Positions 54,303 through 63,775 of a stretch of DNA of 64,000 nucleotides are shown one piece after another. Numbering within the stretch: position 1 is the stretch's first letter; every line of letters begins with the position of its first letter. The notes beneath the pieces are model-generated. The model saw nothing but the letters and a program-made list of their open reading frames with translations. It was not told where the DNA came from and did no database searches. The stretch spans positions 5,456,001-5,520,000 of the forward strand of contig NZ_JBBOCJ010000001.1 in the NCBI RefSeq assembly GCF_038002345.1, in the 5' to 3' direction. This DNA comes from Paenibacillus sp. FSL M7-0420 (lineage in GTDB: Bacteria; Bacillota; Bacilli; Paenibacillales; Paenibacillaceae). Position numbers and translations under genes: made by a program.

Positions 54303-56513
54303 TTACTTCCCTTCTAGCTCCGGCCAGCCGGAGACGCTCTCCTCTGCGTTCAGTTGAACGTAAGGCGGCAATTCGCCGCCCCGCAGCAGCCATAGCTCAT
54401 GCAGGGCACGTGTGCAGCCCACATACAGCAGCTTCGCATCCCAGGCCGCCGCTCCATAATGGGCGCTGTCGGCGTCTGCCAGAATGACGGCATCGAACTC
54501 CAGTCCCTTGGACAAGTAGACGGGCAGAATCGACAAGCCGCCGCGATATTCCGTGATGCTGCCGTCAATCAGATGAAGATCCTCGAACTGCCCGTCCAGC
54601 TCAGCGTACAGCACAGAGGCTTCACGCAGGCTGCGGGTCAATACCGCCACTGTGCGGTATTCACGCCCGGAGAGCTGCGCCAGCGCGCTCTTGACCGCGC
54701 TGAGCCGCTGGTCCGCCGGTGCAGACGCAGCCATTCCCGGCAGCACATCCTCCTCATAGGAGATCAGCCGCACCGGATTCCCGCTGCGGAAGACCGGAAC
54801 GGCCAGCAGCTCGCTTCCGACGCCCGTGGACAGAATGCCGTTAGCGAACTCAATAATCTCCATCGTTGAGCGGTAGCTTCGGGTAAGTGCATGGTATGCA
54901 GTGTGTTCTTCGGCGAACAGCGTCTGCATCTCTCTCCACGCATGCACCCCCTTGTAGGCGTGAATGCCCTGCGACAGGTCACCCAGAATGGTGAAGGAAT
55001 GCCCCTTCACATACAGATCCAGAACGGCAATCTGGAACGGGGAGAAATCCTGCGCTTCATCGATCACGATATGGTCAAAGCGCTCAGTACCTTCGTTACC
55101 GTTCAGAAGATAATGGATATACAGCAGCGGAGGAAGATCCTCTTCACGCAGAATTCCCTTCTTCAGCTCCTTGACGGTCTCCTTCAGCACGGATGGCGGA
55201 ATCTCCTCCGGTGCTGCCGCCGGCCAGTCTTCCGGCGCTTTCGCCGCCCGGAAGATCTGCTTGTAGACGGCGAGCGGCTCGTATTTCGGCCACTTGGCGC
55301 TGTAGGCCTTCTCGCGGGCCGCGCCCTTCTTCTTGCGCTCCTTCAGCGCAGCCGCTGAAGGGCTCTTCTTCAGCTCCATCTCGATCCAGCGGTGAAGCCT
55401 TGCCATCACCCGCTCCTTGCGCTTCGCCGGAGGATACGGTGCGTATTCCTCATTGTGCCAGCGCAGAATCACCTGGCGGCTCAGCACCGCCCCGTCCCAA
55501 GGGCTGAAATCGCCCTCCGGCACAGCGCTGGTCTCCAGCAGCTTGACGCTGGATTCAATGACGCTCATCAGCACCGTTGAGCCTTTGAAGCGCCCGGGGG
55601 TCTCCTCCGAGATGACCGGCATCGCTCCCGCCGTCTCGAACCAGCGGCTCATGACCTCCGAAGCATCCTGCTCCGGCAAATCCACACCCAGCACCTCTGC
55701 CGCCCAGTCCGGGAACGTGCTCTGGGCAATATTGCCGACGCCCAGCTCCGGCAGCACATCCGAAATATAGTCCAGGAACATGCGGTTCGGGGCGAAAATA
55801 ATCATTTTCTCCGCCGAGACCTGCTCCTTGTATTGATACAATAAGAACGCCAGCCGGTGCAGCGCAACGGTGGTCTTGCCGCTTCCCGCCACCCCCTGGA
55901 TGATCAGCGCCGTGTTCTTGGCCGCCCGGATAATCTTGTCCTGCTCCTCCTGAATCGTGGACACGATGTCCCGCAGCCGGTTATCCTTGTTCTCCCCCAG
56001 CCGGTAGACCAGGAATTCATCCGATACCGCCGGTGCGTCGCTGTCACGGTTATACGTATCCGCCACCCGCTCCAGAATTTGCTTCCGGATCACCACGTTG
56101 CGCTTGAGATAGACCAGCCCTTCGATCAGCCCCTCCGGCGCTTCATACGAGGCGGCTTCCGTTCCTCCGGTAAAAGAATAAAACAGGCTTGCCACCGGGG
56201 CCCGCCAGTCAATAACAAGCGGACGGTCGCTTACCTGCTCGCGGTCTACGCCGATTTTGCCGATATACAGTGCCTTGCGGTCTTGCTCGTCATTGCCCTG
56301 AAAATCAAGCCGTCCGAAATAAGGCTCCTGCCTAAGCTTGGCAAGATCTTTGCGCTTCTGTTCCCTGGAGTCCTCCAGCACCTGCTCGGTATAATCGTGT
56401 CCTGTGTACACCGGTGTTGAGCGCAGGCGCTCAAGGGTGGAGTCAATCTCTGTCAGCACGTGGTTCAGCCTGTCTTCTTCCTCTTGATAGGCACTTTGAA
56501 AGTTGTCTTCCAA
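54303..56513 (-). CDS. helD: HelD-like superfamily 1 helicase, RNA polymerase-associated
   Basis: A 736-residue UvrD-like ATPase starting with TTG behind AGGAGGTAACTGAAA. The N-terminal coiled-coil arm (about 1-60) and the block FGRLDFQGNDEQDRKALYIG and IDWRAPVASLFY are diagnostic for HelD (YvgS), not for UvrD or PcrA. Walker A is IQGVAGSGKTTVALHRLAF near residue 215; motif II is DEAQDFSPFQ; later helicase motifs include LTRSYRSTMEI. HelD pulls stalled RNA polymerase off DNA. The tandem repeat at 56532-56659 sits directly upstream. Confidence 0.92.
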   Translation of the reverse strand: MEDNFQSAYQEEEDRLNHVLTEIDSTLERLRSTPVYTGHDYTEQVLEDSREQKRKDLAKLRQEPYFGRLDFQGNDEQDRKALYIGKIGVDREQVSDRPLVIDWRAPVASLFYSFTGGTEAASYEAPEGLIEGLVYLKRNVVIRKQILERVADTYNRDSDAPAVSDEFLVYRLGENKDNRLRDIVSTIQEEQDKIIRAAKNTALIIQGVAGSGKTTVALHRLAFLLYQYKEQVSAEKMIIFAPNRMFLDYISDVLPELGVGNIAQSTFPDWAAEVLGVDLPEQDASEVMSRWFETAGAMPVISEETPGRFKGSTVLMSVIESSVKLLETSAVPEGDFSPWDGAVLSRQVILRWHNEEYAPYPPAKRKERVMARLHRWIEMELKKSPSAAALKERKKKGAAREKAYSAKWPKYEPLAVYKQIFRAAKAPEDWPAAAPEEIPPSVLKETVKELKKGILREEDLPPLLYIHYLLNGNEGTERFDHIVIDEAQDFSPFQIAVLDLYVKGHSFTILGDLSQGIHAYKGVHAWREMQTLFAEEHTAYHALTRSYRSTMEIIEFANGILSTGVGSELLAVPVFRSGNPVRLISYEEDVLPGMAASAPADQRLSAVKSALAQLSGREYRTVAVLTRSLREASVLYAELDGQFEDLHLIDGSITEYRGGLSILPVYLSKGLEFDAVILADADSAHYGAAAWDAKLLYVGCTRALHELWLLRGGELPPYVQLNAEESVSGWPELEGK

Positions 56514-56531
56514 TTTCAGTTACCTCCTAAA

Positions 56532-56659
56532 AGTTTTGCGAGCACTACTTCACCCGACTTTTCTCCGCGCAAAACTGCTTCGAAAGCATATGCTTAGTTT
56601 TGCGGGCATTAGCTTCCTGAATCTCTCCGAGCAAAACTCGCTCCGGAAGCATGCACCTT
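56532..56659. repeat. Two tandem 64-bp units upstream of helD
   Basis: Units start at 56532 and 56596 with AGTTTTGCG(A/G)GCA. Each contains AGTTTTGC...GCAAAACT arms about 25 nt apart and a second motif GCTTCGAAAGC or GCTCCGGAAGC. They are about 75% alike and lie just upstream of the helD ribosome binding site, so they are probably in its leader. Confidence 0.7.
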
Positions 56660-56780
56660 AAGTGATGTGAGCAGTCCATCTTATCACAACAGGACAGGGA
56701 AAGCCATGTATTTCTAGATGGTGTCTAAGCTGCGGATAAGCGGAAGGGGGAAGCGCTGCTTCCCCCTTCCCCCTTTACTG

Positions 56781-58082
56781 TTAGCCCATCAGCGCATGCA
56801 GCACGAAGTTCGCGATGAACAGCCCGGCAATACCGTACAAGGCAGGAGGAACCTCCTTGCCTTTGCCGGTAGCCAGCTTCACCAGCGGATAGGTAATGAA
56901 GCCGAACGCCATGCCGTCCACGATGCTGTAGGTGAAGGGAATCATCACCATGACCAGGAACGCCGGAAACAGCTCCGTCATGTCGCCGAGATCCATCTCT
57001 CGCACACTCTGCACCATCAGCCCGCCGATCACGATCAGAATCGGCGCAATCGCGCTGTCCGGCACATAAGCCAGCAGCGGGATGAACAGGAAGGTCGCGC
57101 CGAATAGCAGGCCGGTGACGAGTGAAGTTAAGCCGGAGCGGCCCCCTGCCGCAATCCCGGCGGTGGACTCGGCAGCGGCGACTACCGGGCTGCTGCCGAA
57201 CAGACCTGCCGCGATGTTGGCGAGCGAGAGCGCCCGCAGACTGCTTTTGAAGCGCTCGGGGCGTCCTGCCATCAGTGTCTGGGAAGAGATCAGGCCGATA
57301 TTCTCAAACACCACAATCAGCAGCAGCAGGAAGACGGCAATCCAGAAGACGAGGCTGACGAATCCGCTCCAGTCCATACTGGCGAACACGCTGCCGTAAC
57401 CGGTGAACACATGTCCCGGCCCGGTATTCTTCGGCGCATGAGCGGCCCCCAGCAGATAGGCGAGACCTGTGCCGACGAGCATACTGATCAGCAGACCGCC
57501 GCGTGTGCCGCGGATGAACAGCACCAGCGCCAGCAGCAGCGTCACCACCGAGGTAATGACCGCAGGATCACTGAAATGCCCGATGGCGACGAAGGTGGTG
57601 GCGTGGGCAATGACAATCCCGCTTTTTTGCAGGCCGATGAACGTCAGGAACAGCCCGATGCCGACGGTGATCGCATGCTGCAGATTATGGGGAATCGCGT
57701 CGCTAAGAATGCGGTAGAGCGAGGTGAAGGCCACAATGGCAAACAGCACCCCGGTCACCACTACCACGGCCAGCGCCTCACGCCAGTCCAGCTTCATGGA
57801 ATGCACAAGGGTATAGGTGAAAAAAGCATTGATCCCCATACCCGGGACCACGATAATCGGCGTTTTGCCGCCAAACGCCATGAGCAGGCAGCCTGTGACC
57901 GCTGTCAGCAGCGTGGCAACCATCCCGGCCCGCAGCGGCATGCCTGCATCGGCCAGGATCGCCGCGTTAACCATTACAATATATACCGAAGCGAAATACG
58001 ACAGGATGCCGGCCGCCCATTCCTGCTTCCAGTTGTCGCCCGGCTCCATTCCCACGCTATTCCGCCAAATATTCGATTTCAT
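56781..58082 (-). CDS. NCS2 family purine permease (AzgA/PbuG-like)
   Basis: A 433-residue membrane transporter starting at ATG 58082 (MKSNIWRNSVGMEPGDNW) after GGAGGTTGTTAC; the 33 extra upstream codons are not supported. Twelve or more hydrophobic segments. VPGMGINAFFTYTLV, GIGLFLTFIGLQKSGIV and AESTAGIAAGGRSGLTSLVTGLLF are AzgA-type signatures, a subgroup that takes up guanine, hypoxanthine or adenine by proton symport. No purine riboswitch is visible in the 117-nt upstream gap. Confidence 0.9.
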   Translation of the reverse strand: MKSNIWRNSVGMEPGDNWKQEWAAGILSYFASVYIVMVNAAILADAGMPLRAGMVATLLTAVTGCLLMAFGGKTPIIVVPGMGINAFFTYTLVHSMKLDWREALAVVVVTGVLFAIVAFTSLYRILSDAIPHNLQHAITVGIGLFLTFIGLQKSGIVIAHATTFVAIGHFSDPAVITSVVTLLLALVLFIRGTRGGLLISMLVGTGLAYLLGAAHAPKNTGPGHVFTGYGSVFASMDWSGFVSLVFWIAVFLLLLIVVFENIGLISSQTLMAGRPERFKSSLRALSLANIAAGLFGSSPVVAAAESTAGIAAGGRSGLTSLVTGLLFGATFLFIPLLAYVPDSAIAPILIVIGGLMVQSVREMDLGDMTELFPAFLVMVMIPFTYSIVDGMAFGFITYPLVKLATGKGKEVPPALYGIAGLFIANFVLHALMG

Positions 58083-58147
58083 GTAACAACCTCCACTTAA
58101 GTTCTTCTCATAGGATGTCAAGTATATCCCCATAAAACATACCGTAA

Positions 58148-58187
58148 TAAAAGGGCATATAGCCGGAAGCCGGCTATACACCCTTTT
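58148..58187 (-). terminator. Terminator after tcdA
   Basis: GGGTGTATAGCCGG and CCGGCTATATGCCC form a 14-bp stem (minus strand) followed by TTTTATT; separates tcdA from the permease gene. Confidence 0.85.
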
Positions 58188-58199
58188 ACCTGATAAAAT

Positions 58200-58958
58200 T
58201 CATTCAAATGTAATGCCGCCCGTTTCGAGCAAATCCCGTACCGTTACACTGACCATAATCAGGCCGACTACAGGGGGGACAAAAGAAGTACTGGCCGGAG
58301 GCTGCTTCGCCTTGCGCCGGTCCGGCGCATTCGCAGGCACAATCTGCTCCGTCACATCTTCGCGCGGCTTCACAGGCTTCTCGGTGGAGAAGACCACCTT
58401 CACGCCCTTCTTGATGCCTTCCTTACGCAGTCTGGTGCGGATCACCCGGGCAATCGGGTCCATGGTAGTCTTGGAGATGTCGGCGACCTGGAAGCGGGTG
58501 GGGTCCATCTTGTTGGCCGCTCCCATGCTGGAGATCAGCGGGATCTTCCGGGCCAGACATTCCTTGATCAGGTGAATCTTATAGATAATCGTATCCGAAG
58601 CGTCAATCACATAGTCCAGCTTGTATTTGAACAGCTCCTCATACGTCTCTTCGGTGTAGAACATATTCAGCGCAATCGCTTCGCAGTCCGGATTAATCAG
58701 CTTGATGCGGTCCACCATCAGGTCGGTTTTGTTCTGGCCGATGGTCGTGGTCAGCGCATGGAGCTGGCGGTTGATGTTGGTAATATCCACCGAATCCTTA
58801 TCAATCAGGATAATGCGGCCGATTCCGGTCCGGGCCAGCGCTTCCGCTGCCATAGCGCCTACTCCGCCGATCCCCAGCACAGCTACTGTGCTGTTCTTCA
58901 TGATCGCCAGGCCTTCCGGCCCGATCGCCAGCTCCGTACGCGAGAACTGATTCAGCAT
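58200..58958 (-). CDS. tcdA: tRNA threonylcarbamoyladenosine dehydratase (TcdA/CsdL, YrvM)
   Basis: A 252-residue E1-like ThiF/MoeB-fold enzyme that makes cyclic t6A at tRNA position 37 using ATP. The nucleotide-binding loop is LGIGGVGAMAAEALARTGIG; IDKDSVDITNINRQLHAL and DASDTIIYKIHL follow. The C-terminal PPVVGLIMVSVTVRDLL is typical. It lies 19 bp downstream of aspS, so it is co-transcribed with hisS-aspS under T-box control. ATG follows GGAGGCTGACATC. Confidence 0.93.
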   Translation of the reverse strand: MLNQFSRTELAIGPEGLAIMKNSTVAVLGIGGVGAMAAEALARTGIGRIILIDKDSVDITNINRQLHALTTTIGQNKTDLMVDRIKLINPDCEAIALNMFYTEETYEELFKYKLDYVIDASDTIIYKIHLIKECLARKIPLISSMGAANKMDPTRFQVADISKTTMDPIARVIRTRLRKEGIKKGVKVVFSTEKPVKPREDVTEQIVPANAPDRRKAKQPPASTSFVPPVVGLIMVSVTVRDLLETGGITFE

Positions 58959-58977
58959 GATGTCAGCCTCCTATGAT

Positions 58978-60756
58978 TTATTTCTTTTCTTTCTCCGGTT
59001 TCGGTGCCAGCTTGATGTGCAGCTGCTCCAGTTGTCCGGCATCCACCGGGGATGGGGCATCCATCAGCAGGTCCGTTGCACTTGCCGTCTTAGGGAAGGC
59101 AATGGTCTCACGCAGGTTCGTGCGGCCCGCCAGCAGCATAATCAGACGGTCGAAGCCAAACGCGATGCCGCCATGCGGAGGCGTGCCGTATTCAAAGGCA
59201 TCCATCAGATAGCCGAATTTCTCATAGGCCAGCTCCTGCGAGAAGCCGAGTGCATTGAACATTTTCTCCTGAACGTCACGCTTGTAGATACGCTGGGAAC
59301 CGCCGCCCACCTCGTAGCCGTTCAGCACCAGGTCATACGCCTGTGCACGGATGGCGCCAGGATCGGTATCGAAGAGATGCAGGTCTTCGTCCATCGGACG
59401 TGTGAACGGGTGATGCTCAGCCACATAACGCTTCTGGTCCTCATCGTAGCCAAGAAGCGGGAATTCCGTTACCCAGGCGAATTTGAACACACTGTCGTCG
59501 ATCAGACCAAGCTGGCGGCCGATCTTCAGACGCAAGGCGCCAAGCACATCGGCTACCACCTTCTTGGTATCAGCGGAGAAGAGCAGCAGGTCGCCATCCT
59601 CGGCACCTGTGCGCTCCTTCACGGCAGCGATTTCTTCCTCGGAGAAGAACTTCACAATCGGTCCCTTGAACTCGCCGTCTTTGACCTGAATCCAGGCCAG
59701 ACCCTTGGCGCCGTAGCGTGCAGCGTATGGTCCAAGATCGTCAATCTCCTTACGTGTCCAGGTGCCGCAGCCCTTGGCGTTCAGACATTTCACTTCTCCG
59801 CCCTTCTCGATCACGGAAGCGAATACCTTCACGCCGCTCTCAGCAACGATATCATTCATCTCTACCAGCTCCAGGCCAAACCGCAGGTCCGGCTTGTCCG
59901 AGCCGTATTTGCCGATCGCTTCGGCATAGGTCAGCCGCTGGAACGGTGCGGATACCTCAACCCCAATCGTCTCCTTCAGCAGACGCTGCATCAGCTTCTC
60001 CATCATCGACAGCAGCTCATCCTGCGGCATGAACGAGGTCTCAATATCGAACTGCGTGAATTCCGGCTGGCGGTCAGCGCGCAGGTCCTCATCACGGAAG
60101 CAGCGGGCCATCTGGTAATAACGCTCGATGCCGCCGACCATCAGCAGCTGCTTGTAGATCTGCGGTGACTGCGGAAGCGCGAAGAATTCCCCTTCATGCA
60201 CACGGCTTGGCACGAGATAGTCACGTGCGCCTTCCGGCGAGCTTTTGGTCAGGATCGGTGTTTCTACATCAATGAAGCCTTCACTGTCCAGGAAATCGCG
60301 GAAGATCTTAGCCGACTTGGAACGAAGCAGCAGCGTCTTGTGCATCTCCGGACGGCGCAGATCCAGGTAACGGTATTTCATGCGCAGGGATTCGTCTACT
60401 TCCACTCCGTCTTCGATGAAGAATGGAGGCGTCTTGGCCGCATTCAGCACTTCGATGTCTGTAATCTGCACTTCAATCTCACCGGTCGGCAGGTTGCGGT
60501 TAATAGTCTCTTCATCACGCTTAACTACCTTACCTGTCACGGACAATACGTATTCACTGCGGACCTTATCGGCAATCTGCAGCGCTTCTCCGGAATAGTC
60601 AGGATTGAATACAATCTGTACAATCCCTGTCCGGTCGCGCAGATCAATGAACAGCACGCCTCCAAGGTCACGGCGGGTCTGCACCCAACCGTTCAATGTT
60701 ACTGTCTCACCGATGCTCGCTGTCGTTAATTGTCCACAGTTATGGCTTCTGGTCAT
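58978..60756 (-). CDS. aspS: Aspartyl-tRNA synthetase
   Basis: A 592-residue class IIb synthetase of bacterial type: N-terminal OB-fold anticodon-binding domain (about 1-105), catalytic core with motif 2 in [20 protein letters not shown], the bacterial GAD insertion (about 290-410), and motif 3 in [16 protein letters not shown]. It charges tRNA-Asp. It is 50 bp downstream of hisS and in the same operon. Confidence 0.97.
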   Translation of the reverse strand: MTRSHNCGQLTTASIGETVTLNGWVQTRRDLGGVLFIDLRDRTGIVQIVFNPDYSGEALQIADKVRSEYVLSVTGKVVKRDEETINRNLPTGEIEVQITDIEVLNAAKTPPFFIEDGVEVDESLRMKYRYLDLRRPEMHKTLLLRSKSAKIFRDFLDSEGFIDVETPILTKSSPEGARDYLVPSRVHEGEFFALPQSPQIYKQLLMVGGIERYYQMARCFRDEDLRADRQPEFTQFDIETSFMPQDELLSMMEKLMQRLLKETIGVEVSAPFQRLTYAEAIGKYGSDKPDLRFGLELVEMNDIVAESGVKVFASVIEKGGEVKCLNAKGCGTWTRKEIDDLGPYAARYGAKGLAWIQVKDGEFKGPIVKFFSEEEIAAVKERTGAEDGDLLLFSADTKKVVADVLGALRLKIGRQLGLIDDSVFKFAWVTEFPLLGYDEDQKRYVAEHHPFTRPMDEDLHLFDTDPGAIRAQAYDLVLNGYEVGGGSQRIYKRDVQEKMFNALGFSQELAYEKFGYLMDAFEYGTPPHGGIAFGFDRLIMLLAGRTNLRETIAFPKTASATDLLMDAPSPVDAGQLEQLHIKLAPKPEKEKK

Positions 60757-60806
60757 CTTTTATCCTACCCCTTCATGATTAAAATTACATATGCTTGCCT
60801 TTCCGT

Positions 60807-62066
60807 CTAATTCTGAATCAGCGCCTCTGCCAGTTCGTCCAGCTTCACAGTCCGCTGCTCGCCGGTCTCCATCGACTTCAGTGCGATGACGCCGCTATTC
60901 AGCTCGTCTTCACCGAGAATCGCCGTATACCGGGCTGACATGCGGTCCGCCGACTTCATCTGCGCCTTCATCTTGCGTCCCAGGTAATCGCGCTCCGCCG
61001 AGAATCCAAGGCTGCGCAGACGGAACAGCTGCTTCGTGATCTCCAGATCTGCTGCTTCACCTAATGCGACGAAATACACATCCAGCGGCTTTGCCGCTTC
61101 CAGCGACACACCCTGATTCTCCAGAATCAGCAGAATCCGCTCCAGGCCAATCCCGAAACCGATGCCCGGCTGATCCGGTCCGCCGATCTCCTCGACCAGA
61201 CCATTGTACCGGCCGCCGCCGCCCACCGTGTCGATAGAGCCAATGCCTGCCGCTTTATACTCAAACGCTGTATGCGTGTAATAATCAAGGCCGCGCACCA
61301 GGCGAGGGTTGATGCTGTACTCCACACCCATCACATCCAGATGCCCCTTCACCTTCGCAAAATGCTCTGTACACTCTTCATCCAGACTGTCCAGAATAGA
61401 AGGCGCACCGCCGAACTTGTCCTGATCAACCTTGCAGTCCAGCACACGCAGCGGGTTGCGTTCCATCCGCCGCTGGCAGTCGCTGCACAGGCTCTCTCTC
61501 ATCGGTCTCAGGAAATCCAGCAGCTTCTCGCGGTAAGCCGCACGGCTCGGCGCATTGCCAACCGAGTTCAGCTCTACCCGCACATCCTTCAGCCCCAGAT
61601 CAATGTAGAACTGGTATCCAAGCGAGATGACTTCAGCATCAATTGCCGGGTCCACCGCGCCGAACGCTTCGATGCCGAACTGATGGAACTGGCGGTATCT
61701 GCCGGCCTGCGGACGTTCATAACGGAACATCGGTCCGATATAATACAGCTTGCTGACATCCGGCTCTCCGTACAGCTTGTTCTGGACATACGCGCGTACC
61801 ACGCCTGCTGTCCCTTCGGGACGCAGCGCCAGATCGCGGTCGCCCTTATCCTTGAAGGTATACATCTCACCTTCTACAATATCCGTTGTTTCGCCGACTC
61901 CGCGCTCGAACAGCCCGGTGTGCTCGAACAGCGGGGTACGAATCTCCCGGTAATTGAAGCGGCGGCACAGTTCTCTGGCCTTAGCCTCCACCACCTGCCA
62001 TTTCTCTACTGCACCCGGCAGCACATCCTGTGTACCTGTCGGTTTTTCGAATCTTTCTTTAGCCAC
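60807..62066 (-). CDS. hisS: Histidyl-tRNA synthetase
   Basis: A 419-residue class IIa synthetase starting with GTG behind AGGAGGGATAGACT. Motif 2 is in GPMFRYERPQAGRYRQFHQFG; the histidine-specific block RGLDYYTHTAFEY and motif 3 GGGRYNGLVEEIGG / PGIGFGIGLERILLIL follow, then the anticodon-binding domain. First gene of the hisS-aspS-tcdA operon, behind a T-box leader. Confidence 0.97.
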   Translation of the reverse strand: MAKERFEKPTGTQDVLPGAVEKWQVVEAKARELCRRFNYREIRTPLFEHTGLFERGVGETTDIVEGEMYTFKDKGDRDLALRPEGTAGVVRAYVQNKLYGEPDVSKLYYIGPMFRYERPQAGRYRQFHQFGIEAFGAVDPAIDAEVISLGYQFYIDLGLKDVRVELNSVGNAPSRAAYREKLLDFLRPMRESLCSDCQRRMERNPLRVLDCKVDQDKFGGAPSILDSLDEECTEHFAKVKGHLDVMGVEYSINPRLVRGLDYYTHTAFEYKAAGIGSIDTVGGGGRYNGLVEEIGGPDQPGIGFGIGLERILLILENQGVSLEAAKPLDVYFVALGEAADLEITKQLFRLRSLGFSAERDYLGRKMKAQMKSADRMSARYTAILGEDELNSGVIALKSMETGEQRTVKLDELAEALIQN

Positions 62067-62102
62067 AGTCTATCCCTCCTGAAAATAACCCCTTAAAACA
62101 GC

Positions 62103-62460
62103 AAAAAACCCCTCATCCCTGTTCAATTACAAACAGGGACGAGGGATTATCATAACCAATAATTCACCCGTGGTACCACCCACATTCCGGGCTTAGCAAC
62201 TTGCTCTGCGTAAGCTCCGCTCTAAGCGGTTAACGCCCGCCTACGCGCAATTCGGCTACTGACTGTAGGCAATCCTGCTGCCTGCGTTCGCCGTGCGTTC
62301 TCGGGGAGGTCATTCGTCCGTTCATCAACAGAATCCTTACAGCCTTGCCGATCAGCATGTGTCCTCCTTACCTGGACGACAGCCATGATCTGCGGGATTC
62401 CTCTCTGGGGTTGTGGGTTACGGATTACTTGGTCCCGTCATCAAAACAATATAACTTACC
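62103..62460 (-). ncRNA. T-box leader of hisS-aspS-tcdA; specifier probably GAC (Asp)
   Basis: Minus strand: T-box GGGTGGTACCACGGGT at about 62168-62182, terminator CCCTCGTCCCTGTTTG...CAGGGATGAGGGG (62145-62109) ending in TTTTTT. Stem I starts with GATGACGGGACCAAGTAAT; CAGAGAG then a long apical arm closed by GAATCC/GGATTC (about 62400-62331). Where the leuS leader has CTC six nt before GAG, this leader has GAC (62311-62309) before CTCCCCGAG. GAC is an aspartate codon, fitting aspS rather than hisS. The apical arm also contains GGACACATG, where GAC and CAC overlap, so the assignment is tentative. Confidence 0.88.
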
Positions 62461-62472
62461 GTATACTGTTAG

Positions 62473-62501
62473 ATTCTACTGAACCACTGCGCTAAAGTCA
62501 A
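62473..62501 (-). promoter_or_regulatory. Sigma-A promoter for the hisS T-box transcript
   Basis: Minus strand TTGACT (62501-62496), 17-bp spacer, TAGAAT (62478-62473). Confidence 0.8.
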
Positions 62502-62545
62502 GGATTGAATAAAATAAGCTGCCTCCAGCGTTCCTTCCGCCAAAT

Positions 62546-62670
62546 GGACTGAGATTCCGTTATTAAGGCAAAAACTCATAATTCTCAGCCTAACCGGACT
62601 CAGATTCCGCTATGCACCTACATATACCTCATTATTCGCTCAAATCAACCTAATAACGGAATGTCAGTCC
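62546..62670. repeat. 50-bp direct repeat closed by an inverted copy
   Basis: GGACTGAGATTCCGTTATTA (62546) is followed 50 bp later by GGACTCAGATTCCGCTATG (62596), and its reverse complement with about two mismatches ends the segment (62651-62670). No gene is visible in it. Confidence 0.6.
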
Positions 62671-62770
62671 GCGTCCGCTTCAAAATAACGTTTTTTGGAC
62701 AAATAGGCGCTTCTCAGTCCGCTTCACTCTGCTGGGACTCACTCATGCGCCAACCCTAAAACAAAAAAGT

Positions 62771-62795
62771 GACCTGCAGCCGATTGCTGCAGGTC
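62771..62795. terminator. Orphan hairpin
   Basis: GACCTGCAGC and GCTGCAGGTC form a perfect 10-bp stem; the minus strand continues ACTTTTTTG, a terminator form. A minus-strand TATAAT lies at 62838-62833, so a very short transcript is conceivable, but no -35 or convincing ORF is seen. The 62796-63108 stretch holds no supported gene. Confidence 0.5.
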
Positions 62796-63108
62796 CATCA
62801 TCATATATTATAAAAAAGGGGGTCATGCTTCTATTATAAACACGCTATATTAAGGAATCATGAATGGAGTGTTACAGTTGCATTACAGAAAAGAAAGCGT
62901 TTCACCAAGCCGTCCAAATCCCCGCTGCATGCTAATCCATAGGTTACACCATCCCCCTGTTCCTGTCTACATATATCCTGCCGTTTTCTCTTTTTGCTGC
63001 AGAACAAAATTATTCAAACGGATGGATGAATAAGATTACCTTCGCGCGAACACAATGTATGCTGTTTTTCACATACATTCAGGTCGTGTGCCTGCTTGCG
63101 AGCACCGT

Positions 63109-63146
63109 TTTGGGGCAGTAATGTTGCACTTTTGGCAGGATTTCTC
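63109..63146. repeat. Single copy of the R1 repeat unit
   Basis: Matches 1281-1318 at about 36 of 38 positions (TTTGGGGCAGTA, TGTTGCACTTTTGGCAGGATT), same orientation, 62 kb away. Confidence 0.8.
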
Positions 63147-63181
63147 ATGGATGTATTCAAGGAATACTCATCTCCAAATCT

Positions 63182-63226
63182 AAAAAACAGCTCCAGCCTC
63201 TCCATAACGGAGGGCTGGAGCTGAAA
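63182..63226 (-). terminator. Terminator after the stress-type protein gene
   Basis: Minus strand CAGCTCCAGCC...GGCTGGAGCTG hairpin followed by TTTTTTAG. Confidence 0.85.
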
Positions 63227-63254
63227 TGTATACCGGCGGGAACCGCGGTCCCTT

Positions 63255-63716
63255 TTAATCAAAAATCTCCACATAGGCCTGCTTGCCGCGCAGAACCTCT
63301 ACAACCTCGTTGTAATGATTCTCGGCTACCTTGAGATCCATGACATAATGCAAGTGCTCCAGGTCACTGCTTGTCAGCTCTTCCCCTCTATGCACTTCGC
63401 CCTCCGTGCGTACTTCATCGGCGCGTACTTCATCCGTACGTTTCAGATCATCCTCTGCCGCAACTGCCGGAACAATGGCCGCCCCGGACCCCATACCTGT
63501 TGCACCTCCGGCAGCGTAAACGCCTCCGGCACCTGTTGAAGCGGTATTGGTGGAGCCCAGCGGGATCAGAATGTTGCGCCGGTTATTTACTCCATTATCC
63601 AAAGGGTCCGTTAACGCCGATACCTCAATCCCCTCTACACCGTAAGGAATCAAAGAAGTTTTAGCACCTTCCGCTGCATCTTCTGTACTGAAATAGGCTT
63701 GGATTCTTCTAGTCAT
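63255..63716 (-). CDS. General-stress-type hypothetical protein (YflT-like N-terminus)
   Basis: A 153-residue protein: MTRRIQAYFSTEDAAEGAKTSLIPYGVEGIEVSALTD resembles the heat-induced stress protein YflT domain. The middle is a glycine/alanine-rich stretch (about 62-84) and a charged DEVRADEVRTEGEVHRGEE segment; the end (LKVAENHYNEVVEVLRGKQAYVEIFD) looks like a second half-domain. No catalytic motif. ATG follows GGGAGGGATTTACA. Function unknown. Confidence 0.65.
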   Translation of the reverse strand: MTRRIQAYFSTEDAAEGAKTSLIPYGVEGIEVSALTDPLDNGVNNRRNILIPLGSTNTASTGAGGVYAAGGATGMGSGAAIVPAVAAEDDLKRTDEVRADEVRTEGEVHRGEELTSSDLEHLHYVMDLKVAENHYNEVVEVLRGKQAYVEIFD

Positions 63717-63775
63717 TGTAAATCCCTCCCATAAAGTTGTATTATGCCAAACGGGTTATGCAGGTATTTCTTGTA

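Noticed and set aside
58083..58199. Purine riboswitch before the NCS2 permease gene
   Set aside because: The gap holds the tcdA terminator and lacks the conserved purine-aptamer loops.
62790..62850. 27-codon ORF (starts MTPFFIIYDD) overlapping the orphan hairpin
   Set aside because: No ribosome site and it runs through a terminator-like stem; no evidence that it is translated.
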